Shown: positions 32,943 to 41,897 of the stretch, one piece after another | Layout: the number at the start of each line of letters is the position of its first letter | Position numbering within the stretch: position 1 is the first letter of the stretch | DNA from: DAOMNN01 sp964404505 | GTDB lineage: Bacteria; Pseudomonadota; Gammaproteobacteria; Burkholderiales; Rhodocyclaceae | Length of the DNA: 64,000 nt | Reading direction: 5' to 3' | Assembly: GCA_964404505.1 (NCBI GenBank) | Contig: CAYOKH010000001.1 | Location: 79,595 to 143,594 of the forward strand | The notes under the pieces: generated by a model | Databases searched by the model: none | What the model was told of the DNA's origin: nothing | The model's input: only the letters and a program-made list of their open reading frames with translations | Made by a program: the position numbers and the translations under genes

Positions 32943-35309
32943 ATGACCCGTTACGTCATTCCCTTCACCGAACTGCGCATGGCCGACGTCGAGCAGGTTG
33001 GTGGCAAGAACGCGTCGCTCGGCGAAATGATCAGTCAGTTGCCGTCGAATGTGCGCGTGCCGGGCGGCTTTGCGACTACCGCCGATGCCTACCGCGATTT
33101 TCTCGCACACCAGGGGCTGGCTGAAAGGATCGAGGCTGCGCTTGCGACCCTTGACGTCGATGACGTCGTGACGCTGGCCAGAACGGGCGCCCGAATTCGT
33201 CAGTGGATCGTCGATACGCCGTTTCCGCCAAGGCTGGAAGAGGAGATCCATGCAGCCTACAACGCGCTGACGGCGGAAGGCGAGGCCACTTTCGCGGTGC
33301 GCTCGTCGGCCACGGCCGAGGATCTGCCGGATGCGTCCTTCGCCGGTCAGCAGGAGACCTTCCTCAACATCCATGGTTACGAGAACATTCTCCATGCGGT
33401 GAAGGAGGTTTTCGCCTCCCTGTACAACGACCGCGCCATCGCATACCGCGTCCACAAGGGTTTCGCCCATGCGGAGATCGCTCTGTCGGCCGGTGTGCAA
33501 CGCATGGTGCGTTCAGACTCCGGCGCCTCGGGGGTGATGTTCACGATCGATACCGAGTCCGGCTTCGAGGAAGTGGTATTCATCACATCCTCGTACGGTC
33601 TTGGGGAAACCGTGGTGCAGGGGGCGGTGAACCCGGACGAGTTCTATGTGCACAAGCCCACGTTGGCGCTGGGCAAGCCCGCCATCGTGCGCCGCAACCT
33701 GGGCTCCAAGCTGATCAAAATGGAGTTTTCGGAGCAGCGCGAGGCGGGCAAATCGGTCCGCACGGTGGACGTTCCCGAAGCGGAGCGCAACCGCTTTTCG
33801 CTGACGGACGAGGACGTGCTCGAACTTGCGCGGTACGCGGTGCTGATCGAGCAGCATTACGGGCGTCCGATGGATATCGAGTGGGGCAAGGACGGCGAGG
33901 ACGGCAGGCTGTATATCCTGCAGGCACGTCCGGAGACCGTGAAGTCCCAATCGTCCGGGCACGTGATGGAAAAATACCGGCTCAAGCAGTATGGCAAGGC
34001 CCTGACACATGGGCGTGCGATCGGACAGAAGATCGGTGCGGGCACGATCCGGGTCGTTGCCAATGCCGCCGAGATGAATCGGGTCCAGGCGGGCGACATC
34101 CTCGTGACCGACATGACCGATCCGAACTGGGAGCCGGTCATGAAGCGCGCCAGCGCGATCGTGACCAACCGCGGCGGACGTACCTGCCACGCGGCAATCA
34201 TCGCACGTGAACTGGGAATTCCGGCCATCGTCGGCTGCGGCAATGCGACCGAGGTGCTGAACGAGGGTGGTTCGGCGACCGTCTGCTGTGCCGAGGGGGA
34301 CACCGGTTACGTCTATCGGGGCAAGCTCGAGTTCGAGGTCATTACCACCGACATGGGAAATCTCCCCGACATTCCCGTGAAGGTGATGATGAACGTGGGC
34401 AATCCCGAACTGGCGTTCGAGTTCGCACAGATTCCCAACGACGGGGTGGGTCTGGCGCGCCTGGAGTTCGTCATCAACAACATGATCGGCATTCACCCGA
34501 AGGCAATTCTCGAGATCAGCCAGGTGCCTGCGAGCCTGCACGAGGAGATATTGCGCCGGTCGCGTGGATACGCGACGCCGAAACAGTTCTTCGTCGAGAA
34601 GCTCGTCGAGGGGATCGCGACGATTGCGGCGGCATTCTATCCGAAGCCGGTCATCGTGCGCATGTCGGATTTCAAGTCGAACGAATACCGCAAGCTGCTT
34701 GGTGGGGACATCTACGAGCCCGAGGAGGAAAATCCCATGCTCGGGTTCCGTGGCGCGTCACGCTACATCGCCCACACTTTCCGCGACTGCTTCGAGCTGG
34801 AGTGTGCGGCAATGCGCAAGGTGCGCGACGAGCTTGGGCTGATTAACGTACAGATCATGATCCCCTTCGTGCGCACTGTCGAAGAGGCCGAGAGCGTCGT
34901 CGAACTGCTCGCGGAGCACGGCCTCAAGCGTGGCGAGAACGACCTCAAGCTGATCATGATGTGCGAAATTCCCTCGAACGCATTGCTTGCGGATGCGTTT
35001 CTCGACCATTTCGACGGTTTCTCGATTGGTTCCAACGACCTCACCCAGCTTACGCTGGGCCTCGATCGCGACTCCGGGCTGGTGGCACATGCCTTCGACG
35101 AACGCGACCCGGCGGTGAAGCTGCTTCTGTCAATGGCGATCAGTGCCGCGAACCGGCTCGGCAAGTATGTGGGCATATGCGGTCAGGGCCCTTCCGATCA
35201 CTCGGATTTCGCGGAATGGCTCATGGACGAAGGAATTCAGACGATATCCCTGAATCCGGACACGGTCGTGGATACCTGGCTGAAGCTCGCAGCACACAGG
35301 AAGGTCTGA
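32943..35309 (+). CDS. ppsA: Phosphoenolpyruvate synthase
   Basis: A 788-residue enzyme making PEP from pyruvate and ATP (giving AMP and phosphate), the entry step of gluconeogenesis. The N-terminal ATP-grasp domain (1-350) contains VGGKNASLGEMISQL, VRSSATAEDLPDASFAGQQE and IDTESGFEEVVFITSSYGLG. The phosphohistidine domain has TNRGGRTCHAAIIARELGIP with the catalytic histidine and the PpsR target threonine just before it. The C-terminal PEP-binding TIM barrel has GLARLEFVINNMIGIHP, KSNEYRKLLGG, MLGFRGASRY, IMMCEIPSN and GSNDLTQLTLGLDRDSG, then ICGQGPSDH. Full length. A strong terminator follows. Confidence 0.97.
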   Translation: MTRYVIPFTELRMADVEQVGGKNASLGEMISQLPSNVRVPGGFATTADAYRDFLAHQGLAERIEAALATLDVDDVVTLARTGARIRQWIVDTPFPPRLEEEIHAAYNALTAEGEATFAVRSSATAEDLPDASFAGQQETFLNIHGYENILHAVKEVFASLYNDRAIAYRVHKGFAHAEIALSAGVQRMVRSDSGASGVMFTIDTESGFEEVVFITSSYGLGETVVQGAVNPDEFYVHKPTLALGKPAIVRRNLGSKLIKMEFSEQREAGKSVRTVDVPEAERNRFSLTDEDVLELARYAVLIEQHYGRPMDIEWGKDGEDGRLYILQARPETVKSQSSGHVMEKYRLKQYGKALTHGRAIGQKIGAGTIRVVANAAEMNRVQAGDILVTDMTDPNWEPVMKRASAIVTNRGGRTCHAAIIARELGIPAIVGCGNATEVLNEGGSATVCCAEGDTGYVYRGKLEFEVITTDMGNLPDIPVKVMMNVGNPELAFEFAQIPNDGVGLARLEFVINNMIGIHPKAILEISQVPASLHEEILRRSRGYATPKQFFVEKLVEGIATIAAAFYPKPVIVRMSDFKSNEYRKLLGGDIYEPEEENPMLGFRGASRYIAHTFRDCFELECAAMRKVRDELGLINVQIMIPFVRTVEEAESVVELLAEHGLKRGENDLKLIMMCEIPSNALLADAFLDHFDGFSIGSNDLTQLTLGLDRDSGLVAHAFDERDPAVKLLLSMAISAANRLGKYVGICGQGPSDHSDFAEWLMDEGIQTISLNPDTVVDTWLKLAAHRKV

Positions 35310-35327
35310 GCGACGCTCCCGATACGC

Positions 35328-35353
35328 GCGGCGGCTTTCCGGCCGCCGCTTTT
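35328..35353 (+). terminator. Rho-independent terminator after ppsA
   Basis: GCGGCGGC (35328-35335) pairs exactly with GCCGCCGC (35342-35349) over a six-base loop, followed at once by TTTT. It lies 19 bases after the ppsA stop, so ppsA is a single-gene transcript separated from the M23 operon. Confidence 0.85.
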
Positions 35354-35380
35354 GTGTCGGGACGGCGGAATGCATGCTTC

Positions 35381-35396
35381 CGTGACGCAGATCACG
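35381..35396 (+). promoter_or_regulatory. CRP-like palindrome upstream of the M23-bactofilin operon
   Basis: CGTGA (35381-35385), six bases, TCACG (35392-35396) is a perfect dyad matching the core GTGA-N6-TCAC of CRP/Vfr-type sites. A possible -35 (TTGCAC, 35400-35405) and a weak -10 around 35422-35428 follow, which would place the site near -46. It is the only strong operator-like element between the ppsA terminator and the M23 gene. Confidence 0.45.
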
Positions 35397-35549
35397 CCCT
35401 TGCACATCAATTCACCTTTGGTGATAGACTTGGAAAAATTTTCTTTCGGCGATTTGGATTTCCGGCAATTGATTCATATCGCCCGATGACACTCGAAATC
35501 CGGCTTGCGTTTGCATTGGTGAGTCGACAAACAATTCTGGAGGGTGAGG

Positions 35550-36557
35550 GTGGCGTTTGTCATTCTTTCCGCCGGAACGTTGACCCGGTCAAAGACACGT
35601 ACGGTAAGCATCAGGGCGTTTCTGGGTCTCGTTTTGGCGAGCATGCTGTCGGTGCTTGCTGGCGGCATTGCGGTGGGCTACGGGCTCGGCGGCGAACGGA
35701 CCGTGACAACTGTACTTGTCGAGGCGCCGCCAGCCGTAGTGAGCGTCGCTCCGGAGGCGCCTTCCGCTCCCGAGGCGCACGCGGTCTCCACCTCCAACGA
35801 CAATCGTTATCTCATCGACCGCTTCGGCGAACTGTCCGGGCGCATGATCCAGCTCGAAGCCGAAGCCCTCGAACTCGCAACCCGGATCGGTGTGATCCAG
35901 GACTTCGAGTCCAGAATCAAGACCGAGACCTTGGAGAACCAGCCCAAGGGGCGTACCGCAAGAACGCCGCCGGGGGCACCGGCAGGTGGGCCCTTGCTGC
36001 GACCCGTCGACCAGTCGCGGCCAACGTTGCCGCCCGAGCCCGCTTCGTTCGAGGAAGACGTCCTCAGCGACGAGCTGGCGCGCATGGAGGCCGAGATCGA
36101 GCGCCTGGCCGAAGTGATGGAAGAGCTGGACCGGATCACGACTTCGCTGAACCTCGCGCAGATGTTTTTTCCGGCGAGATTGCCGGTCGACGGAATCGGA
36201 ATGACGTCGGCATTCGGCAACAGGGTCGACCCGTTCACCAAGCGCAGGGCGTTTCACAGCGGCGTCGACTTTCCCGCGCCGCGAGGCACACCCATCTACG
36301 CAAGCGGCGGCGGACGGGTGATCTTCTCCGGGAATCGGCGACAGTACGGAAATACCATCGAGATCGATCACGGTGCAGGGATCGCGACGCGCTATGCGCA
36401 TGCCTCCAAGCTGCTCGTGAAGGCAGGCCAGATCGTCATGCCGGGCGAGAAGATCGCCCTCATCGGTTCATCCGGTCGTTCGACCGGACCGCATCTGCAT
36501 TTCGAGATCCTCAAGGACGGGCATTTCGTCAATCCGACGGCATATCTCGCGAACTAG
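35550..36557 (+). CDS. M23 family metallopeptidase (LytM-type, membrane-anchored)
   Basis: A 335-residue predicted peptidoglycan endopeptidase. An N-terminal transmembrane segment (about residues 22-45, FLGLVLASMLSVLAGGIAVG) is followed by a helical periplasmic region (about 80-200) and a C-terminal M23 domain. The domain has FGNRVDPFTKRRAFHSGVDF with the HxxxD zinc ligands, ASGGGRVIFSGN, NTIEIDHGAGIATRYAHASK, and GRSTGPHLHFEILKDG with the catalytic HxH. The zinc-binding residues of an active enzyme are all present. GTG 35550 is chosen because GGAGG lies six bases upstream; GTG 35544 has no spacing. It is the first gene of a unit with the coiled-coil and bactofilin genes. Confidence 0.93.
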   Translation: MAFVILSAGTLTRSKTRTVSIRAFLGLVLASMLSVLAGGIAVGYGLGGERTVTTVLVEAPPAVVSVAPEAPSAPEAHAVSTSNDNRYLIDRFGELSGRMIQLEAEALELATRIGVIQDFESRIKTETLENQPKGRTARTPPGAPAGGPLLRPVDQSRPTLPPEPASFEEDVLSDELARMEAEIERLAEVMEELDRITTSLNLAQMFFPARLPVDGIGMTSAFGNRVDPFTKRRAFHSGVDFPAPRGTPIYASGGGRVIFSGNRRQYGNTIEIDHGAGIATRYAHASKLLVKAGQIVMPGEKIALIGSSGRSTGPHLHFEILKDGHFVNPTAYLAN

Positions 36558-36560
36558 TTC

Positions 36561-36986
36561 ATGGCCTTTCGACGCAGTTCCGCAAGCCGCAATCTGAGCA
36601 GCGGCCCTCTGGTGCTGACCTCGGCGCGGCGCTCCGGCAGGCTGGTGGTATTCTCGCTCCTGCTTGTCGCGTTCGTTGCCGCCGTCGTACTCGGCATGAA
36701 GTACTACGAGTTCGACTTTGCCTTCGGGCAGGCGGAAAGGACGGCGGTTCCGGAACACGAAGAGACGGCTGTGCCGGACCTCGTCGTGCGCCTCGAGGAC
36801 GAGAATCGGGAACTGCAGGTACGCCTGGCGAACCTGACCGAATCGCTCGAGCGCGCGCAACTCGATCTCCAGATCGCGGCCGTCACCCAGGAGGAGCTCG
36901 AAAGGCAGATCGTAGTGCTCAATGAGCACCTCAGGCAGGTCAAGGAAGAGCTGGAGTTCGTCAAGTCGGCGGAGGATACGCGTTGA
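36561..36986 (+). CDS. Single-pass coiled-coil membrane protein (DUF6776-like)
   Basis: A 141-residue protein with a basic N-terminus, one membrane helix (about 28-45, RLVVFSLLLVAFVAAVVLG), and a C-terminal coiled coil of about 65 residues rich in heptads (VVRLEDENRELQVRLANLTE, then LERQIVVLNEHLRQVKEELE). It starts three bases after the stop of the M23 gene. Similar proteins sit in the same place in related genomes and some are named DUF6776; this one looks short for that family. The topology would put the coiled coil in the periplasm, where it could link the peptidase to other envelope parts. The function is unknown. Confidence 0.75.
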   Translation: MAFRRSSASRNLSSGPLVLTSARRSGRLVVFSLLLVAFVAAVVLGMKYYEFDFAFGQAERTAVPEHEETAVPDLVVRLEDENRELQVRLANLTESLERAQLDLQIAAVTQEELERQIVVLNEHLRQVKEELEFVKSAEDTR

Positions 36987-37122
36987 GTCTGGTGGTCCGG
37001 TTACCTTTCGGGGCTTGATCCGACGGGGCCCGCGCGTCTAGGCTGTGTGCCGGAGCACGCGCTCCCGGTCGCCGATGCCGGAATATCGTATATGCAGCCC
37101 GTGCTGCAAGCAGGAGCCAATC

Positions 37123-37596
37123 ATGTTCGGACGCAAACACAAGAAGACCAGCATCGAGATCAACAAGCTCTCGAGTCTGATCGCCGACAATCTTCACATC
37201 GTCGGAGACATCAACTTCTCCGGCGGTCTGCGGATCGACGGCAAGGTCGAAGGGAACGTCATCGGCAAGAAGGGCGAAAAGAGTCTGGTCGTGCTGAGCG
37301 AGAAGGGCTGCATCGTCGGACGCGTCCACTCCTATGATGCGGTCGTAAACGGCACCATCTCGGGCGATCTCGAAGTCGATCATTTTCTGGAGCTTCATGC
37401 ATCCGCGAAGATTTCCGGAAGCATCACCTATCGTCAGCTGCAGATGGAATGTGGCGCAACGCTCGAAGGACAACTCGTGCGGGTCGTCGATGTCCCACGG
37501 GATCCGCACAAGGTGATCGGGCTGGCGGCACCGCAGAAGCAGGCCGAAGCTCTACCCACCGACGCCCCACGACCGGCCGATTCCGCCACACGTTGA
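37123..37596 (+). CDS. Bactofilin (polymer-forming cytoskeletal protein)
   Basis: A 157-residue bactofilin. A short basic N-terminal tail (MFGRKHKKTSIEINKLSSLI) precedes the beta-helix core (about 25-125), which shows the repeating short-strand pattern with LHIVGDINFSGGLRIDGKVE, GNVIGKKG, VNGTISGDLEVDHFLELHAS and AKISGSITYRQLQMECGATL. The tail after residue 130 is disordered. Bactofilins form nucleotide-free filaments on the membrane and position cell-wall enzymes. The neighbouring M23 peptidase gene is a known partner type, as in CcmA-Csd1 and BacA-LmdC. ATG 37123 has AGGAG eight bases upstream; the open frame before it is spurious. Confidence 0.93.
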   Translation: MFGRKHKKTSIEINKLSSLIADNLHIVGDINFSGGLRIDGKVEGNVIGKKGEKSLVVLSEKGCIVGRVHSYDAVVNGTISGDLEVDHFLELHASAKISGSITYRQLQMECGATLEGQLVRVVDVPRDPHKVIGLAAPQKQAEALPTDAPRPADSATR

Positions 37597-37690
37597 TCGA
37601 TTGCGACTGCGGCCGCGTTCGCGGCGCAGGGTCGCGATTGCGGACCTCCTGACAGCCTTTCGGTCCGGTCGGCGCAGGGGTGTGGAAGCG

Positions 37691-37696
37691 TATAAT
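37691..37696 (+). promoter_or_regulatory. Likely -10 element for purL
   Basis: TATAAT (37691-37696) is an exact consensus -10 hexamer, rare in this GC-rich sequence, 59 bases before the chosen purL start. I could not find a matching -35, and it could also be a chance hit. Confidence 0.4.
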
Positions 37697-37754
37697 TCAG
37701 CTGCCATTGACGGCACGCGTCGTACGTCCCATGCCACCCTCCCAAAAGATCGAA

Positions 37755-40700
37755 ATGTCCGAGATTCTCAAGCTGCGCGGTAGCACGTCACATTCACCCG
37801 CCCGTCTTGCGCGCGTCGAACGCGCCATGCGCAACAGGCTCCCGAGGCTGAAGGCGCTCCACGCAGAGCACTGGTTCTTCGTCGAGTTGGCGGAAACGCT
37901 CACGGTGCAGGAGGACGCGCGGCTATCGGACCTCGTGGGCGCACACGAGCCGTCGGAGTCGCCTCGGCAGGGGACGATGCTCCTGGTGGTTCCACGGCTC
38001 GGGACCATTTCCCCCTGGTCGTCCAAGGCAACCGACATCCTCCACCAGTGCGGGTTCGACAAGGTGGTGCGAATCGAACGTGGCACGGCATGGACCGTTG
38101 CATTGAAGGAGCCCATGGACGATCGGCATTTCGCCGCCATCCTTCCACTGCTGCACGACCGTATGACCGAGTCGGTCCTGCCCAACCTCGATGCGGCCGG
38201 TGCGCTGTTCCACCATTACGAACCGCAACCTATGACGACTGTCGACGTCCTCGGCGGAGGACGCGCGGCGCTGGAAGCCGCAAACCTGGAACTGGGCCTG
38301 GCGCTGTCGGATGACGAAATCGACTATCTGATCGAGAACTTCGTACATGCCGGGCGCAACCCGACCGATGTCGAACTCATGATGTTCGCCCAGGCCAACT
38401 CCGAGCACTGCCGTCACAAGATTTTCAACGCCGAGTGGGTCGTCGATGCACGCCCGATGGACAAGACCCTGTTCGGCATGATCAAGGAAACCCACCAGGC
38501 GCATCCGGAAGGCACGGTCGTCGCCTATACGGACAATGCGTCCGTGATCGAAGGGTCAGTCGTCGACTCGCTGTACCCGGACGGCGACGGGCAGTGGCGT
38601 TTTCATCGCGAACAGACGCATATTCTTGCGAAGGTCGAAACGCACAATCATCCGACGGCGATATCACCGTTTCCCGGTGCGGCGACCGGAGCCGGTGGCG
38701 AGATCCGTGACGAGGGGGCAACCGGACGCGGCTCGCGCCCGAAGGCCGGACTGACCGGGTTTTCCGTTTCGAATCTGCGCATTCCGGAATTCATACAGCC
38801 ATGGGAAGGAGACTATGGGAGGCCGGCACGTATAGCGTCGGCGCTCGAGATCATGCTCGAGGGCCCGATCGGCGGTGCCGCCTTCAACAACGAGTTTGGA
38901 CGGCCGAATCTAGCCGGTTATTTTCGGAGCTTCGAGCTGGACGTCATGGGCGAAGTGCGCGGCTACCACAAACCCATCATGATTGCCGGCGGGCTGGGAA
39001 GCATCCAGGGGCAGCAGTCCCTCAAGCTGCAGTTCGTGCCCGGCACGCTACTGATTCAGCTCGGCGGCCCCGGCATGCTGATCGGTCTGGGGGGCGGTGC
39101 GGCATCGAGCATGGCCACCGGCACCAACGCTGCGGATCTTGATTTTGCGTCGGTGCAGCGGGGCAATCCGGAGATCCAGCGCCGTTGTCAGGAAGTCATC
39201 GATCGGTGCTGGCAGCAGGGCGACGCGAATCCGATCCTGTCCATACACGATGTGGGAGCGGGCGGTCTTTCCAACGCGATGCCGGAGCTGGCCGACTCGG
39301 CCGGACTGGGAGCCCGTCTCGAACTGCGCGAAGTTCATATCGAAGAGCCGGGAATGAGTCCGCGCGAGATCTGGAGCAATGAAGCGCAGGAGCGCTACGT
39401 GCTCGCGGTGTCGCCTGTGCGCTTGGATGACTTCCGCGCAGTCTGCAAGCGCGAGCGCTGTCCGTTCGCCGTGCTGGGCGAAGCCAGCGCAGACGGGCAT
39501 TTGACTGTCACCGACCGGCATTTCGGAAACAAACCGGTCGACATGGAAATGCAGGTGCTGCTGGGCAAACCGCCGAAGATGCTGCGCAATGTCTCGCGCC
39601 GACCGGTGCATGTGCCGCCTTTCGACTTGACCGACACGGATCTGCGGGAAGCCTGTCTGCGCGTTCTGCGACTGCCGACGGTCGCAAGCAAGAATTTCCT
39701 GATCACTATCGGCGATCGTTCGGTCGGGGGCCTGACCGCGCGCGATCAGATGGTCGGACCGTGGCAGGTGCCGGTCGCGGACGTCGCGGTAACGGCGATG
39801 AGTTTTCATGGCCATGAAGGCGAGGCCTTCGCCATGGGCGAACGCACGCCGGTGGCCTGCCTGGACGCACCTGCTTCGGGTCGACTCGCAGTAGGGGAGG
39901 CGATCACCAACATTGCCGCCGCCGCTATTGCCGGCATCGGCAAGGTCAAGCTTTCGGCGAACTGGATGGCGGCGGCAGGGCACCGGGGCGAGGATGCGAG
40001 ACTGTTCGACACGGTGAGTGCGGTTTCCGATTTCTGCAAGACAGCCGGGCTGTCGATTCCGGTCGGCAAGGATTCCCTGTCGATGAAATCGACCTGGCAG
40101 GATGGTGCGCAGGACAAGGAAGTCATCGCGCCGCTGTCGCTGGTGGTCACCGCCTTTGCTCCGGTCGCGGATATCCGCTGCACGCTCACGCCACAGCTGC
40201 GGCTTTCGCCGGAGACCCCCACCGAACTTCTTCTGATCGACCTCGGCAACGGATGCGACCGCCTCGGCGGGTCGGCTCTTGCGCAGGTTCACGGCTCGAT
40301 CGGAGAGCATGCTCCGGATGTGGATCCGGTTCAGCTCGCACGTTTTTTCGATCTGATCCAGCGTTTCCGCCGCGAGGATCTGCTGCTTGCCTATCACGAC
40401 CGCAGCGACGGCGGCCTGTTCGCAACGCTGTGCGAAATGGCGTTCGCATCGCATTGCGGATTGTCGGTGGTGCTGGACACGGTTTGCTACGACCCCTACA
40501 TGAACGATGTGGATGGTCTGGACAAGGTTCCGGATACGATCAAGGGGCGGCTCAACGACAGACTCTTCGGTGGACTTTTCGCGGAAGAGCTTGGTGCGGT
40601 GATCCAGATTCGCCGCGAAGACCGTGCGCGCATCACGGGACCGCTGGGCGAGGCCGGACTCACCTACCATTTCCTCGGCGAACCCAACGACAAGGACGAG

Positions 40701-41687
40701 ATCCGTCTGTGGCGCAACGCGAAACTCGTGTTCGGTACGTCACGGACCGAGTTGCAGCGGACCTGGGCGGAAAGTGGATACAGGATTGCACGGTTGCGGG
40801 ACGATGCCGACTGTGCACGGGAGGAGTTCGACGCCCTGGCCGACGTGGAAGACCCCGGGCTATCCATGTCGGCGGCATTCGATCCGACCAAGGATGTCGC
40901 CGCGCCGATGATTGCGACCGGTGCCAGGCCGGGGATCGCGATCCTGCGCGAACAGGGCGTGAATTCGCAAAGCGAGATGGCAGCGGCATTCGAACGTGCA
41001 GGTTTCGCACCCTTCGACGTGCATATGTCCGATCTCCAGGCCGGTCGTCATCGACTCGATGCGTTCCACGGACTCGCCGCATGCGGCGGATTCTCGTATG
41101 GCGACGTCCTCGGTGCCGGACAGGGGTGGGCGAAGTCGATCCTGTTCAACGCAGCGCTGCGTGAAGCGTTCGAAGCCTTCTTCGGGCGCAGGGACACCTT
41201 TGCCCTGGGCGTATGCAACGGCTGCCAGATGATGGCGCACCTGGCACACATCATTCCCGGTGCGCAGCACTGGCCGACCTTCGAGCGCAACCGCAGCGAG
41301 CAGTTCGAGGCACGACTCGCAATGGTGGAGGTGCTTGAGAATCCCTCCATCCTGCTCGCAGGCATGGCCGGCAGCCGAATGCCCATCGTGGTCAGCCACG
41401 GCGAGGGTAGGGCAGTGTTCCGTCGCAGTGCCGACCGCGACGATGCCTGGAGCGCAATGCGCTATATCGACAATCACGGACGCGAGGCGGTTCGATATCC
41501 CGCCAACCCCAACGGTTCGCCGGGTGGGCTAACGGGTTTCACCACCGAAGACGGGCGTTTCACGATCATGATGCCCCATCCGGAGCGAAGCTTCAGAACC
41601 AGCCAGTTGAGCTGGCATCCAAAGGGATCCGGAGAGGATTCACCGTGGATGCGGATGTTCCGCAACGCACGTGTGTGGCTGGGCTGA
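37755..41687 (+). CDS. purL: Phosphoribosylformylglycinamidine synthase (single-chain)
   Basis: A 1310-residue single-polypeptide FGAM synthase, step four of purine synthesis, converting FGAR plus glutamine and ATP. The N-terminal linker region (1-215) precedes the FGAM synthase domain, with FAQANSEHCRHKIFNAEW near residue 215, AKVETHNHPTAISPFPGAAT, and GGLGSIQGQQSLK. A second AIRS-like repeat has VGKDSLSMKSTW and HDRSDGGLFATLCEM. The C-terminal glutaminase domain has FALGVCNGCQMMAHLAHI with the nucleophile cysteine and IMMPHPERSFR with the catalytic histidine. ATG 37731 (eight codons earlier) is an alternative start. This is the long proteobacterial form, not the PurL/PurQ/PurS type. Confidence 0.97.
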   Translation: MSEILKLRGSTSHSPARLARVERAMRNRLPRLKALHAEHWFFVELAETLTVQEDARLSDLVGAHEPSESPRQGTMLLVVPRLGTISPWSSKATDILHQCGFDKVVRIERGTAWTVALKEPMDDRHFAAILPLLHDRMTESVLPNLDAAGALFHHYEPQPMTTVDVLGGGRAALEAANLELGLALSDDEIDYLIENFVHAGRNPTDVELMMFAQANSEHCRHKIFNAEWVVDARPMDKTLFGMIKETHQAHPEGTVVAYTDNASVIEGSVVDSLYPDGDGQWRFHREQTHILAKVETHNHPTAISPFPGAATGAGGEIRDEGATGRGSRPKAGLTGFSVSNLRIPEFIQPWEGDYGRPARIASALEIMLEGPIGGAAFNNEFGRPNLAGYFRSFELDVMGEVRGYHKPIMIAGGLGSIQGQQSLKLQFVPGTLLIQLGGPGMLIGLGGGAASSMATGTNAADLDFASVQRGNPEIQRRCQEVIDRCWQQGDANPILSIHDVGAGGLSNAMPELADSAGLGARLELREVHIEEPGMSPREIWSNEAQERYVLAVSPVRLDDFRAVCKRERCPFAVLGEASADGHLTVTDRHFGNKPVDMEMQVLLGKPPKMLRNVSRRPVHVPPFDLTDTDLREACLRVLRLPTVASKNFLITIGDRSVGGLTARDQMVGPWQVPVADVAVTAMSFHGHEGEAFAMGERTPVACLDAPASGRLAVGEAITNIAAAAIAGIGKVKLSANWMAAAGHRGEDARLFDTVSAVSDFCKTAGLSIPVGKDSLSMKSTWQDGAQDKEVIAPLSLVVTAFAPVADIRCTLTPQLRLSPETPTELLLIDLGNGCDRLGGSALAQVHGSIGEHAPDVDPVQLARFFDLIQRFRREDLLLAYHDRSDGGLFATLCEMAFASHCGLSVVLDTVCYDPYMNDVDGLDKVPDTIKGRLNDRLFGGLFAEELGAVIQIRREDRARITGPLGEAGLTYHFLGEPNDKDEIRLWRNAKLVFGTSRTELQRTWAESGYRIARLRDDADCAREEFDALADVEDPGLSMSAAFDPTKDVAAPMIATGARPGIAILREQGVNSQSEMAAAFERAGFAPFDVHMSDLQAGRHRLDAFHGLAACGGFSYGDVLGAGQGWAKSILFNAALREAFEAFFGRRDTFALGVCNGCQMMAHLAHIIPGAQHWPTFERNRSEQFEARLAMVEVLENPSILLAGMAGSRMPIVVSHGEGRAVFRRSADRDDAWSAMRYIDNHGREAVRYPANPNGSPGGLTGFTTEDGRFTIMMPHPERSFRTSQLSWHPKGSGEDSPWMRMFRNARVWLG

Positions 41688-41734
41688 AGCCCGGCGCCGT
41701 CGACTGCGACCAATTGCCGCAGGGCCCCGCCTGA

Positions 41735-41748
41735 TTGACCCGTATCAA
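41735..41748 (+). promoter_or_regulatory. FNR/ANR box upstream of the SCO-PCuAC locus
   Basis: TTGAC-CCGT-ATCAA (41735-41748) matches the FNR consensus TTGAT-N4-ATCAA at nine of ten positions. A good -10 (TAGAAT, 41770-41775) lies downstream, predicting a start near 41782 and placing the box centre at about -40, the class II activation position. The downstream gene start is 41898. Confidence 0.65.
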
Positions 41749-41769
41749 GTCCGGGCGCGGCTCAGCGTT

Positions 41770-41775
41770 TAGAAT
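41770..41775 (+). promoter_or_regulatory. Predicted -10 element of the SCO operon promoter
   Basis: TAGAAT matches TATAAT at five of six positions. No -35 hexamer of sigma-70 type is evident at the right distance; the FNR box occupies that region, as expected for an activator-dependent class II promoter. Confidence 0.5.
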
Positions 41776-41897
41776 CAGTTCGGTCGTTGCGTCTGCGGCG
41801 AGTCTGCCGCCCGTCTCCTGAGTGGATTCAAGGAACTGCAGACGCTGGCCATGCCCGTCGGCCCTCGGTCGTCCTCGAGCAAATTCAGGAGTCATTG

